NCBI GenBank assembly: GCA_015655015.1
Contig: JAATFV010000111.1
Coordinates: forward strand, 1 to 43,912
DNA length: 43,912 bases
Reading direction: 5' to 3'
DNA from: Chitinophagales bacterium
GTDB lineage: Bacteria > Bacteroidota > Bacteroidia > Chitinophagales > Chitinophagaceae
Shown here piece after piece: positions 1 through 9,554 of this stretch; position 1 is the first letter of the stretch, and each line of letters starts with the position of its first letter. The notes under the pieces were generated by a model. It did no database searches, was not told the origin of the DNA, and saw nothing but the letters and a program-made list of their open reading frames with translations. A program made the translations under genes and the position numbers.

Positions 1-637
1 CGCCCTTCGTCGCCCTGCCGATGTCTGCGCCGCTGAAGGTAAGGGGCAAAAAAGAAGAGGCAACGGACAGGTCCTGTTCAATGGAAGCATACACGTCCGC
101 CTGTTTGTTACGGGCCAGCTGGTAGGCCCCGTCCGTTGAAATGGGAGTCAATACCAGTGGGATATCCCCCCAGAAACGCACAGCGTTAAAATATTCCAGG
201 GCCCGCAGGAATCGCAGCTCGCCTTCGTATTGTCTTTTCAGCGTTGCATCGGTCACCACGTCCAGGTGCGCCAGGGTCTCATTACAGCGATAAATCGTAT
301 TGTAAATGCTCTGCCAGGCTTCCAGGAAAACGGTGTTGTTGGATCCGGCAAGAAAGCGGTCGATGTTGTAGTTAAGCCCTGCGTTACCAGCCGCGTTGTT
401 GTCGGAAACATTATCCGATCTTGCCTCCATCATGGTGACAAAATGATCCTGGTATTGTGTCTTGTCCTGTAATGCCGCGTAACAGCCATTCAATGCGTTG
501 GTAATATCCTGCGTCGTCTTGTAGAACGAGGCGTCGGTCGCGCTGGAAGGCGGCGCCAGGGTCAGGAACTTTTTGCAGGAGCCCAGGGCAAGCACCAGTG
601 ATAAGGACAATAACTGCCCGATGAATCTACCTCTCAT
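1..637 (-). CDS. SusD/RagB-like outer-membrane lipoprotein (partial, C-terminus beyond the window)
   Basis: This is the N-terminal 212 or so residues of a SusD-family surface lipoprotein. The start is ATG at 637 on the minus strand. It begins MRGRFIGQLLSLSLVLALGSC, a signal peptide ending in a lipobox (LALGSC), so the mature protein should be anchored through Cys21 to the outer membrane. The following text (KKFLTLAPPS, then a helical region with FLRALEYFNAVRFWGDIPLV) is the usual SusD N-terminal TPR-like pattern. Family members sit as a lid over the SusC porin and bind glycans or other oligomeric nutrients. It lies 25 bp downstream of the SusC gene and is presumably co-transcribed with it. 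The reading frame is open to the window edge, so it is cut by the window and not broken. The substrate cannot be read from this part. Confidence 0.93.
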   Translation of the reverse strand, partial: MRGRFIGQLLSLSLVLALGSCKKFLTLAPPSSATDASFYKTTQDITNALNGCYAALQDKTQYQDHFVTMMEARSDNVSDNNAAGNAGLNYNIDRFLAGSNNTVFLEAWQSIYNTIYRCNETLAHLDVVTDATLKRQYEGELRFLRALEYFNAVRFWGDIPLVLTPISTDGAYQLARNKQADVYASIEQDLSVASSFLPLTFSGADIGRATKG

Positions 638-662
638 ACTATGATTATTTAGGTTGTGTGTA

Positions 663-3600
663 TTAAAAGTCAACATTGAGGCCCAGGTTATAGGATTTGG
701 CAAGGGGGTAGGTGCCATAATCAACGCCTGGTGTCAGGGGATTGCCCGTTCTGTCATTCACTTCCGGATTGTAACCGCTGTATCCGGTAAAAGTGAAAGG
801 GTTCTGCAGCATGATGTAAAGCCTGACTCTGCTGAAAACACCGCCTTTTATCAAACTGCGCGGCAAAGAAACGCCGAAAGCAATGTTCCTGATCCGCAGG
901 TAAGAACCGTCTTCGATATGCCAGGTCGATATAGTTCCGTTCATTCCCTTGGCGACCCTGTCGGCCCGCATCGTTCTGCCATCGCCCGGATTGGCAGGGG
1001 ACTCCCACCGATGCAGGGCGTCGGTCATATTGTTGGCATTGCCATCCATACCATCGATGTAACGTTTATAAATATTGGCTATCTTATTTCCATAGACGCC
1101 CTGCAAGGCAAAACTCAGGTCGAAGATACCGTAGGATAACGTGGTGGAATAACCATAGGTGAACTTTGGCTGATAATTCCCGGTGGCTACCATGTCGTTT
1201 CCATCGATGACGCCGTCTTTGTTTTCGTCTACAAACCGGAGGTCGCCTGGTCTTGCACCTGGCACAACGGGATTTTTGGGATTGTTTACGTCGTTCCAGT
1301 CTTTATACACGCCGTTGGTTACAAGGGTATAATAAGAAGCGATAGGATGGCCGATCTTTGTAATAAAGGAAAGTACATTGTCCGTGCTGCTTACGATCTG
1401 TGACAACCCGCCTAAATCGATCACCCTGTTCCTGTTGGCGGAAAAGTTGAGGTTATGGGTCATCCGGAGGCTGCCGATCCGGTGGTTGGTGGAAAGGGTA
1501 ATTTCAATGCCCCTGTTATTTACCTTACCCACGTTCCTCAGGGCCGTCGTAAACCCGGAAGTAGAAGGAACGGGCACCTGTAGAAGCATATTGGACGTAT
1601 TGGCGTTGTACACATCCACTTGCAGGGATACCTGGTTATTCCAAAAGCTCATGTCCATGCCCAGATTGGTCGAAGCGTTCTTTTCCCATTTCAGGTTGCT
1701 GTTGCCCGAGGTAGAAGGGATATAACCCGGAGCCAGCGATCCGCTGCCTGTTCCCAGAATATAATTATCGGATGAGATCAGCGAGAGATAACCATAGTTA
1801 CCGATGCTGAAATTGCCAGTGACGCCATAACTGGCGCGAAGTTTCAGGGCGCTGATCCAGTCCCATTTCCGCATGAAATTTTCCTGGCCTATATTCCATC
1901 CGGCTGATACGGATGGGAAGGTGCCCCATTTACTGGAAGGTCCAAAACGGGACGACCCGTCGCTACGGAAAGCAGCCGACAACAAATATTTGCCCTGGTA
2001 ATTATACTGTACCCTTGCAAGGGCCGAAACCAGCGACCACTCCTGCACCGTCGAAGACCAGGAGGTGATGGTAGTGGCATTGTTCAGTGTCTGTACCAGG
2101 TCGTTCTGATAACCGGTGCCCTTGATGTTATTGGCTTCGATATGTTCCTTTTGCGCCGTGAACCCTGCGACGGCGGAAATGGAGTGGCCGCCAAAATTTT
2201 TCTTCCAGGAAAGAGTATTCTCTGTGACCCAGTTGAGATTACGTTTCGTCTGGGAGGTAGCGGAGGGCACCGAGGGAATGACAAGTGTGGATGTGCTTGG
2301 CAGGGTAGAGGGACGATAGGTCGCCTCGCGCCAGTCTTTCAGATTGAGTGCAAAGGAGGATTTTAAAACGAGATTCCCGGGAAGTTGGTATTGGGCGAAG
2401 ACATTCCCCATTAGTCCTATCTGGTTCATGACATCCGATTTCAATTTGGCCAGCGCAACGGGATTGACCACATTCGCTCTTGAATAACCGATGTTGTATT
2501 GGTTGAAGTTATAAGAGCCGTCGGCGTTGTATACGGCCTGGTTGGGCGCCATCGCCAGGGCGCTGGAAATAATGGCTTCGCTGTTGAACCTGTCTTCGGA
2601 AACTATCCAGTCGGAGACTGAGTTGGTAATATTGATCGTAGTGCCGATTTTTAACTTGCTGTAATTGGCATCGAGGTTCAGCCGGCCATTGTATTTTTTG
2701 TAGTCAGAGCCGATGGCGATTCCTTCCTGATCCATATAGTTGCCGGAAAGATAATAGGAGATATTGTCGGATCCTCCCCTTACCGACAGGGAATGACTTT
2801 GCAGCAGGGCTTTCCGCAACACCTGATCCTGCCAATTGGTATTGACGAGGCCTGGCTCCTTATTCAGGTAAGGAAGTATATCGGGAGGGATCAGGTAGGA
2901 GCTCGAATTGCCGACCTTTGTCTTACGAACATCGTTGCCATCTGCAATGCTGCCCGGCATACCGGCATCGGCAAGCGCATCCAGATAAGCGTTGTTATGA
3001 GAGTCATAGAGGAATTGGGCATATTGGTAGGCATCCAGCATCGCTATTTCTTTTGTCGTCTGCTGCCAGCCGCCAAAGGCATTGTAACTGAGGACCGGCT
3101 TCCCTTTTTTTCCTCTTTTCGTCGTAATCATCACTACGCCATTCGAACCACGCGAACCGTATATGGCTGCGGCCGAAGCATCCTTTAATACTTCTATGGA
3201 CTCGATATCATTCATATTCAGATCATTCAGAGAATTAATGGTCCGTGCGGGGCCGTTGTCATCCTGGTCGGACATGGGGACGCCATCGATCACATACAAA
3301 GGCATCGTCCCGGCGGTGACGGTGCTGGTGCCTCTCACTTTGATAGCTATACCGCTGCCCGGCGCGCCCGTTTGCTCCAGCACCTGGACGCCGGCCATTT
3401 TTCCTACCAATGCCTTGTCGGGTCCGAGGGAAGGATAGTTGTTGATCTCCTCTTCATTTACCATGGCGATAGACGTAGTGACGTCCCTTTTGGCTTGTGT
3501 GCCGTACCCCACCACGACGACTTCATCCAGGGACGCAGCGGAGGGAATCATCCGGACAAGCAGTGTATTGTCGTTGCCGGTCCTGATCTTCATGCCTGTC

Positions 3601-3899
3601 ACGGTATTGGTTTCATAACCGACATAGGAAAAGAAAAAATCGTAAACGGCGCCAGTCTGAAGTCCATTAAAAAGGAAGAGTCCTTTTTCATCCGTGGTGG
3701 TAGTCAGCGTCTTTTTTGCGGCCCTGCTGGTGGCAGAGACGGAGACGCCCTGAAGAGCCACGCCCTTGTCTGTCTGCACCAACCCCTTCAGGGAATTGTT
3801 TTGCTGGGCTTTCACCGACTGAAACAACAATTGGCTGATCAATAAGAATAATAGTGTTCCGGCCCGGCGTCTGCCCGGGTGTGATTGAATTGACCTCAT
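663..3899 (-). CDS. SusC/RagA-family TonB-dependent outer-membrane receptor
   Basis: A 1078-aa TonB-dependent transporter that imports oligomeric nutrients across the outer membrane with its SusD partner. Visible parts in order are a signal peptide (LLFLLISQLLFQSVKA), a CarboxypepD_reg-like beta-sandwich (about residues 35-115: LKGLVQTDKGVALQGVSVSA, FSYVGYET), the SusC signature SLDEVVVVGYGTQAKRDVT near residue 123, the plug (PLYVIDGVPM; IESIEVLKDASAAAIYGSRG), and a long 22-stranded-type barrel ending in a C-terminal aromatic residue (GLNVDF). The length is normal for the family. No STN signalling domain is visible between the signal peptide and the CarboxypepD_reg domain, although a FecR and an ECF sigma gene lie directly upstream. 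The gene starts 95 bp after FecR, and the SusD gene follows 25 bp downstream. Confidence 0.96.
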   Translation of the reverse strand: MRSIQSHPGRRRAGTLLFLLISQLLFQSVKAQQNNSLKGLVQTDKGVALQGVSVSATSRAAKKTLTTTTDEKGLFLFNGLQTGAVYDFFFSYVGYETNTVTGMKIRTGNDNTLLVRMIPSAASLDEVVVVGYGTQAKRDVTTSIAMVNEEEINNYPSLGPDKALVGKMAGVQVLEQTGAPGSGIAIKVRGTSTVTAGTMPLYVIDGVPMSDQDDNGPARTINSLNDLNMNDIESIEVLKDASAAAIYGSRGSNGVVMITTKRGKKGKPVLSYNAFGGWQQTTKEIAMLDAYQYAQFLYDSHNNAYLDALADAGMPGSIADGNDVRKTKVGNSSSYLIPPDILPYLNKEPGLVNTNWQDQVLRKALLQSHSLSVRGGSDNISYYLSGNYMDQEGIAIGSDYKKYNGRLNLDANYSKLKIGTTINITNSVSDWIVSEDRFNSEAIISSALAMAPNQAVYNADGSYNFNQYNIGYSRANVVNPVALAKLKSDVMNQIGLMGNVFAQYQLPGNLVLKSSFALNLKDWREATYRPSTLPSTSTLVIPSVPSATSQTKRNLNWVTENTLSWKKNFGGHSISAVAGFTAQKEHIEANNIKGTGYQNDLVQTLNNATTITSWSSTVQEWSLVSALARVQYNYQGKYLLSAAFRSDGSSRFGPSSKWGTFPSVSAGWNIGQENFMRKWDWISALKLRASYGVTGNFSIGNYGYLSLISSDNYILGTGSGSLAPGYIPSTSGNSNLKWEKNASTNLGMDMSFWNNQVSLQVDVYNANTSNMLLQVPVPSTSGFTTALRNVGKVNNRGIEITLSTNHRIGSLRMTHNLNFSANRNRVIDLGGLSQIVSSTDNVLSFITKIGHPIASYYTLVTNGVYKDWNDVNNPKNPVVPGARPGDLRFVDENKDGVIDGNDMVATGNYQPKFTYGYSTTLSYGIFDLSFALQGVYGNKIANIYKRYIDGMDGNANNMTDALHRWESPANPGDGRTMRADRVAKGMNGTISTWHIEDGSYLRIRNIAFGVSLPRSLIKGGVFSRVRLYIMLQNPFTFTGYSGYNPEVNDRTGNPLTPGVDYGTYPLAKSYNLGLNVDF

Positions 3900-3994
3900 A
3901 TATCATATTGTTTAGAAAATAGCTTACCTGTTCATCCTGTTAAAGATGTTTCACATGCCTGTTACATGTGCCGGGATAGTATCTTATTCCGGGA

Positions 3995-5053
3995 TTATTT
4001 TTTTATCTCGTAACCCGCAGCGGTTTTAACTACCGTCAGGCCATTGAGCAGGGCAATACTGTTAAGGATGGATTCTACGTCTTCTTTGTCGCTGAATCTT
4101 CCGGTGAACATCATTCTGGCCATGTCTTCCTGGTTGAATGTTATGGTTATGTTGTATGTCTTTTCGAGGGTGGCGAACAGTTGGGGCAGGTGTGACTGTT
4201 TAAAGTCCAGCGTTCCGCCCGGTTGCCGTTCGGCAGCCATTGGCTTAAGCGGAGAGGATCTTTCCATTTCATTTACTACGGTCGCATAACTCGTCCTGTC
4301 CACCTGTAACTGCTGGCCCGGTGACAGTACGACGGCATTGAACTTCCTGCCGGTCGAATCAGTCGTATTTACCGATACTTTCCCGGTGAATAAAGACACG
4401 GTGACGGTGTGGCTGTTCTTTTCGGCGACAACTGTAAAGGATGTCCCCAGGACGGTAGTCGCAAACCCGCCTGCAATGACGATAAACGGCCGGGTCTTAT
4501 CTTTCGCTATTTTAAAAAAGGCCGTACCTGTCAATTGTATCTGTCTTTTATTGTCCGTAAAGGGCTGCCGGTATTCCAGGGTACTTTGCGAATGGAGTGT
4601 TACGGATGATCCGTCGTCCAACCGGACAGCAAGATCTTCTTTAGTTGGATTCGCAACCACCTGTAAGTGACTTTGTTCCACGGAACCGGCAGCCGGAGTC
4701 CGGCTTGCCGTCTCTTCCACCGGATGGTGGTTTTTAGAAGGAAAAGAAGCCCTCCATCCTACAAACACGAGGATGCCGATGACGGATGCAGCTGCCGCGT
4801 ATTTGAACCAGGCTTGTCTGAGCAGGTGGTTTTTTTCCCTGGTATAGGCGTTTTGCCGTATCACGTTAAGCAAATGGAGCGTAACCGATGTTTCAAGCTC
4901 CGGTTGGTCTTTTGTATCGAGTATATCCTTCAACGGGATAAGCCGATCCAGGACTTCCGGATTTTCGGAGAGGTAACGTTCTACCCGAATGGCTTCCTCC
5001 GGTGTACACCGATTGGCCAGGAATTTATCGATTAGTTGTTCTATTTCGCTCAT
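3995..5053 (-). CDS. FecR-family anti-sigma factor (DUF4974 C-terminus)
   Basis: A 352-aa inner-membrane anti-sigma regulator. The cytoplasmic N-terminus (IEQLIDKFLANRCTPEEAIR...YLSENPE) is the FecR N-terminal sigma-binding region. A single membrane helix (YAAAASVIGILVFVGW) lies near residues 86-101. It is followed by a periplasmic FecR domain (residues about 135-245: DLAVRLDDGSSVTLHSQSTL, RQIQLTGTAFFKIAKD, FATTVLGTSFTV) and a C-terminal DUF4974/STN-like domain (about 280-350: FKQSHLPQLFATLEKTYNIT, MMFTGRFSDKEDVESILNSI). In the family it holds an ECF sigma factor inactive until a loaded outer-membrane receptor signals. It sits between its sigma factor (86 bp upstream) and the SusC gene, the standard sigma-FecR-SusC-SusD order. 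The start is ATG. Confidence 0.95.
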   Translation of the reverse strand: MSEIEQLIDKFLANRCTPEEAIRVERYLSENPEVLDRLIPLKDILDTKDQPELETSVTLHLLNVIRQNAYTREKNHLLRQAWFKYAAAASVIGILVFVGWRASFPSKNHHPVEETASRTPAAGSVEQSHLQVVANPTKEDLAVRLDDGSSVTLHSQSTLEYRQPFTDNKRQIQLTGTAFFKIAKDKTRPFIVIAGGFATTVLGTSFTVVAEKNSHTVTVSLFTGKVSVNTTDSTGRKFNAVVLSPGQQLQVDRTSYATVVNEMERSSPLKPMAAERQPGGTLDFKQSHLPQLFATLEKTYNITITFNQEDMARMMFTGRFSDKEDVESILNSIALLNGLTVVKTAAGYEIKK

Positions 5054-5139
5054 TACAAGATATGTCAGTATAAAGGATACGAATAACTACGCCAATACCC
5101 CCATGCGGTAACAATTTGTTCACATTGGATGGCTGGGAT

Positions 5140-5679
5140 TTATTTGAGTGAAGAGAGAATGATACAAAGCGAGACGGCCTCCCTCATAATTTTTAGCGCC
5201 TTGGAGATCTGATTTTCAACTGTCTTTGGTGAGATGGATAGTTGCCGGGCGATCTGTTTATAGGAAAGTCCGTCTTCCCGGTTAAGCATAAATATTGTTT
5301 TGCAGACGGGCGGTAGACTGTCAATGGCAGTTTTTACTTTTTGGTTTAATTCTTTTTCCAGGATGGGGTCATCCGAAGAGACCACGGCTATTTGTGTACC
5401 GATATAATTCAGCGCCCTGCGTTCAACCGCCTTTCTGCGAAGGACGTCGATTAGCATGGTCCTCGTAATACGAGCCAGTTGAATGGCGATGGGAAAATCG
5501 GAAGAAAGATTTTGCCTGGTTTCCCAGAGCTTTATGAACGTCTGTTGTATGACTTCTTCAGCCATATCTACTGAAGAGGTACGTTTCAACACAAAGAAAT
5601 ACAACCGCTGGTGATACTCGTGATAAGTGCGTTCGAACACAGCTTTGTTGCCTGCCCGTATTTCTTCTACGATGTTCAA
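5140..5679 (-). CDS. ECF RNA polymerase sigma factor, Bacteroidetes SusCD-associated type
   Basis: A 179-aa sigma-70 family ECF factor. Region 2 is seen in FERTYHEYHQRLYFFVLKRT and AEEVIQQTFIKLWETRQNL. Region 4 is seen in LPPVCKTIFMLNREDGLSYKQIARQLSISPKTVENQISKALKIM, with the helix-turn-helix at QIARQLSISPKTVENQISKA. It should direct polymerase to the downstream FecR-SusC-SusD genes. The first possible start is TTG at 5679. No in-frame ATG occurs between the upstream TAG and this codon, and the next Met lies inside region 2, so TTG is the most likely initiator. The gene lies 69 bp downstream of the propeller sensor kinase on the same strand. Confidence 0.94.
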   Translation of the reverse strand: MNIVEEIRAGNKAVFERTYHEYHQRLYFFVLKRTSSVDMAEEVIQQTFIKLWETRQNLSSDFPIAIQLARITRTMLIDVLRRKAVERRALNYIGTQIAVVSSDDPILEKELNQKVKTAIDSLPPVCKTIFMLNREDGLSYKQIARQLSISPKTVENQISKALKIMREAVSLCIILSSLK

Positions 5680-5748
5680 AGCAAAATAATTGAGATTGTT
5701 GGTGGCCTAATTCAAAGGCAAATTATATTTTTTTTATAAGAGTTTAAA

Positions 5749-8700
5749 TTATGGATTCGTTAAGCGGGCTCCGCCCCATTTCTCCAGTAACCGCATCAGC
5801 TCCTCAAGACGCACAGGCTTACTGATATAATCGTTCATACCCGCCCGCAGACATTCTTCCCGGTCCCCCTGCATCGCGTTGGCCGTCAGCGCAATGATAA
5901 CAGGTTGCCGGGACAGGCTCCGGCGGATATGTTTCGTAGCCTCCAGCCCGTCCATTTCCGGCATCTGTACGTCCATCAGGATAAGATCATAAGGCCTCTC
6001 CGCAACAGCAGCGACCGCCAGTGCCCCATTCTCCACCGAATCCGGCTCATATCCCAGGCCGACAAGAATATGCCGGATCAATTGCAGATTGATAATATTG
6101 TCTTCCGCCACCAGGATACGCAGCGGATATTGTTCGGACCATCCCGCCTTCAGCCCCTCCCCCCGGAAAGCCTCCTTCCCGGGAGAAAGGACAGCTTCCA
6201 CCCCCGGCTTCGTCAGGATCGTAAAAGTAAACGTAGTCCCCTCCCCGGGCAGACTGCTCACGGTAATTTCCCCACCCATCAAGGCTACCAGCTTTTCACA
6301 GATGGCCAGTCCAAGACCAGTCCCCCCATATTTACGGGTAGTGGAAGAATCTACCTGCGAAAAAGATTTGAATAACACATTTATTTTATCCGCAGGGATA
6401 CCGATACCTGTATCTTTAACAGCAAAGCTCAATTCGAGCTGCCCTTTCTCCGTCTCCCGTAACAGTTTCACGCCCAGGAATATCTCCCCCCGCTCTGTGA
6501 ACTTGACCGCATTGCTTAACAGGTTCATCAATACCTGGCGCAACCGCAAAGCATCCCCGATCAGCCAGGCCGGCACATTCGGGTCGATCCGGTAGACCAG
6601 CCGCAGTCCCGACTGTTCTGCTTTTGTATTAAACACATCGAAGGCCTCCTTTATACAGCCCTGCAGGTCGAAATGCTGCTCCTCGATCTCCATTTTGCCC
6701 GAATCGATCTTGGAATAATCGAGAATATCATTGATCACGCTCAACAGACTTTCCCCGCAATTCAGGATCGTAGCCGTATACTCCCGTTGCTGCGAAGTAA
6801 GAGGCGTTTCCGACAGCAGGCTGGCCATACCGATGACCCCATTCATCGGAGTCCGGATCTCATGGCTCATCGTCGCCAGGAATACACTCTTGGCCTTATT
6901 GGCCTGCTCGGCCTCCTGCCTCGCCTTTCTTTCCTCCCGGGTAAGACTGCTCAAACGCTCCGTCCTCTCCTGCACCTGCCGCTCCAGCTCCCGGTTCAGC
7001 GCACTGATCGTATTGACCCGCGTGCGATAGACAATAATTACACCGGCAAGGACGAACAATACTACCAGCCAGCGGAACCACCAGGTCATCCAGAACGCAG
7101 GAGTGATCTCCAGCTTAAGGGACAAAGGCTTATCCGACCACTCCCCGTCATTATTCAGTCCCCTTACATTAAAAATATATTTTCCCGGATCAAGGTTCGT
7201 GTAGGTGACCGAACGCTTCCCATCCACATAATTCCAGCTCTTATCAAATCCCTCCAGCATATACGCATACTTCTTTTTCTCCGGATAAGTATAGTTCAGG
7301 GACGCAAACTGAATGGAAATGACCGAGCTCTTATAAGGCAGGGTAATATTTTTAGTCTCCGTAATATCCACCTTCAGCGGAGAAGGATCCTGCTCATCCC
7401 GGGCTATCGGCACATCCTTATTGAATACCTGGAAGCTGGTGATCACCAGGGGAGGATCAAAAGGCTCCGACCGGATGCTGTCAGGAAAGATCTCATTAAA
7501 TCCATTGATCCCCCCGAAATAAAGAATGCCCGAACGCGTCTTGCAATAGGCTTGCTCCTTGAACTCATTGGCCTGCAAACCATCCGCCACGCCGAAATTC
7601 CGGAACACCTCCTTATCCGGGTTGAAGCGGGATATGCCCTTATTAGTGCTGACCCATAAATTCCCGCTATCATCGTCCAGCACCCCGAAGATCACATCAT
7701 TAGGCAACCCGCTCCGGGTCGTATAAAGGGTAAAATGATCCGCTGCGGCATTATAACGGTTAAGGCCCTCCGTTGTACTGATCCAGAGATCTCCCTTCCT
7801 GTCCTCAAAAAGACCGCCCACATTGTCATTGCCCAGGCTGTTCTTACCGCTGTCATGCACATGATGCCTGAAACTTTCCAGCTGCCGGTCGAACTGGTCC
7901 AATCCCCCTCCGTCGGTACCCACCCAGAGACGCCCCTTACTGTCCTCGAAGACGGAATGTACCTTATTGCTGCTAAGGCTTCCGGGATCATTCTCATCAT
8001 GCCGGTAATGAATAAAAGACCGCCTGCCCGGATCGTACAGATCCAGGCCGCCTCCATAGGTGCCGGCCCAGATCCGGTGCTGCCTGTCCTCATAAATGGT
8101 CCAGACATTATTATTGCTCAGGCTGGATGGATTGGCAGGATCATTTTTGAAATGAATGTAGCTATGCCGCTCCCGGTTGAATATCGTAATGCCCTCCCCC
8201 CAGGTGCCGATCCATAAATTGCCGCGGCTGTCCTCCATTACCTTTAATACATTATCTCCGCAGAGACTGTTGGAATTACGGGGATCATGGCGGTAGTGGG
8301 TGAACCCGCCCGTCTTCCGGTCAAAGAAATTAAGCCCGCCCCCATCCGTGCCGATCCAGATCCCCTCGCGGGAATCCTCATAGATACATAAAACATGATT
8401 ATCGCTCAGGCTATTGGAAGAGGAACTATGCTTATAATGAATGAACTTACTGGCATCCCGGTTGACAAGATCAACCCCGCCCGTGAAAGAGCCGACCCAC
8501 ATATTTTTCTTGGAATCCCGGTAGATCCCATAAGGAGAATTACTGCCAATGCTGGTGGGATCCACCTCGTCGTGCCGATAGTTCTGAAAATTGCCGGTAA
8601 CCCCATTCAATATGCTCAGCCCCTCATTTTCCGTTCCTATCCAGAGATTACCTTCCCCATCTTCCCCCAGGTAAGAGATCGTGTTAATGGTAATACTATC

Positions 8701-9513
8701 CTCGTTGCGGGCGCTTTTTTTATAGTGGGTAAACGTCCGGTCCTTCTTGTTCATAAGGTCCAGACCTCCGCCGTTAGTACCGATCCACAAACGATGCCTG
8801 CTATCCTCCAGGATGGCGCCGATACTATTGCTTGCGATAGATCGGTTATTCAAATTATCATGGTGGAACCGGGTAAAGGTCCCCGTCCAGCGATCGAAAA
8901 GACTCAGCCCCCCGTCCACCGTACCTACCCAGATATTATACTCCGAATCCTCGCAGATATCCTTTACATAATTGCCGCCCAGACTTTTCTCATCCGCTTT
9001 ATTATATTGATAATGTATAAAATGCCCGGAAACGGAATCCAGCATATTCAATCCCCCATCCTCCGTTCCCACCCAGAGTACGCCCCGGCGATCCCGCAGC
9101 AGGCGGATGACCAGGTTACTGGAAAGACTATTCCTGTCAGCCGGATCATGCCTGAAATGCACGAACTGGTTATTTTTACGATCATACCGGTCCAGCCCCC
9201 CTCCCCATGTCCCCACCCAGATATATCCCTTCGCATCCTCCACCATATCCATAACAAAACTATTTCCCAGACTCGTCTTGTCCAATGGATCATTCTTATA
9301 TACCGTAAATTGATACCCATCATACCTGTTCAGCCCGTCCCGGGTGCCAAACCACATAAAGCCCCGGCTATCCTGCATGATACAGATCACATTGCTCTGT
9401 GAAAGCCCGTCGCCCGTTCCCAGGTGCTGAAATTTCACATGTTGAGACTGAGAAAAAGCAAAAAAGGAGAGAATTAATTGCAAGCCAATAAATAAATAGC
9501 GGTGGGGCCACAT
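5749..9513 (-). CDS. Hybrid two-component sensor: double 7-blade propeller, Y_Y_Y, histidine kinase, receiver
   Basis: A 1254-aa membrane sensor. A signal peptide ([17 protein letters not shown]) leads into about 14 propeller repeats of the form D-x-x-G-x-(L/I)-W-(V/I)-G-T-x-x-G-G-L, enough for two seven-bladed periplasmic propellers. These are followed by a Y_Y_Y domain (about 728-804), a membrane helix (about 813-829, [15 protein letters not shown]), a HisKA domain with H-box [11 protein letters not shown] (His near 881), HATPase_c ([32 protein letters not shown]), and a receiver domain with phospho-acceptor [13 protein letters not shown] (Asp near 1179) and the conserved Lys in [10 protein letters not shown]. 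It stops right after the receiver domain. The AraC-type DNA-binding domain found in classical Bacteroides hybrid two-component regulators of polysaccharide loci is absent, so the output must pass through a partner. It is followed on the same strand by the ECF sigma factor. Confidence 0.96.
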   Translation of the reverse strand: MWPHRYLFIGLQLILSFFAFSQSQHVKFQHLGTGDGLSQSNVICIMQDSRGFMWFGTRDGLNRYDGYQFTVYKNDPLDKTSLGNSFVMDMVEDAKGYIWVGTWGGGLDRYDRKNNQFVHFRHDPADRNSLSSNLVIRLLRDRRGVLWVGTEDGGLNMLDSVSGHFIHYQYNKADEKSLGGNYVKDICEDSEYNIWVGTVDGGLSLFDRWTGTFTRFHHDNLNNRSIASNSIGAILEDSRHRLWIGTNGGGLDLMNKKDRTFTHYKKSARNEDSITINTISYLGEDGEGNLWIGTENEGLSILNGVTGNFQNYRHDEVDPTSIGSNSPYGIYRDSKKNMWVGSFTGGVDLVNRDASKFIHYKHSSSSNSLSDNHVLCIYEDSREGIWIGTDGGGLNFFDRKTGGFTHYRHDPRNSNSLCGDNVLKVMEDSRGNLWIGTWGEGITIFNRERHSYIHFKNDPANPSSLSNNNVWTIYEDRQHRIWAGTYGGGLDLYDPGRRSFIHYRHDENDPGSLSSNKVHSVFEDSKGRLWVGTDGGGLDQFDRQLESFRHHVHDSGKNSLGNDNVGGLFEDRKGDLWISTTEGLNRYNAAADHFTLYTTRSGLPNDVIFGVLDDDSGNLWVSTNKGISRFNPDKEVFRNFGVADGLQANEFKEQAYCKTRSGILYFGGINGFNEIFPDSIRSEPFDPPLVITSFQVFNKDVPIARDEQDPSPLKVDITETKNITLPYKSSVISIQFASLNYTYPEKKKYAYMLEGFDKSWNYVDGKRSVTYTNLDPGKYIFNVRGLNNDGEWSDKPLSLKLEITPAFWMTWWFRWLVVLFVLAGVIIVYRTRVNTISALNRELERQVQERTERLSSLTREERKARQEAEQANKAKSVFLATMSHEIRTPMNGVIGMASLLSETPLTSQQREYTATILNCGESLLSVINDILDYSKIDSGKMEIEEQHFDLQGCIKEAFDVFNTKAEQSGLRLVYRIDPNVPAWLIGDALRLRQVLMNLLSNAVKFTERGEIFLGVKLLRETEKGQLELSFAVKDTGIGIPADKINVLFKSFSQVDSSTTRKYGGTGLGLAICEKLVALMGGEITVSSLPGEGTTFTFTILTKPGVEAVLSPGKEAFRGEGLKAGWSEQYPLRILVAEDNIINLQLIRHILVGLGYEPDSVENGALAVAAVAERPYDLILMDVQMPEMDGLEATKHIRRSLSRQPVIIALTANAMQGDREECLRAGMNDYISKPVRLEELMRLLEKWGGARLTNP

Positions 9514-9554
9514 AGCTTAAATATAACAATTATCCCCGGTTCAAACAACTGTCA

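Noticed and set aside
6673..7659. 328-codon plus-strand frame
   Set aside because: It is antisense to the kinase and Y_Y_Y part of the hybrid sensor and has no recognisable domain.
8395..9402. 335-codon plus-strand frame
   Set aside because: It is a shadow of the repetitive propeller-coding sequence of the sensor kinase; its own repeats simply mirror the blades.
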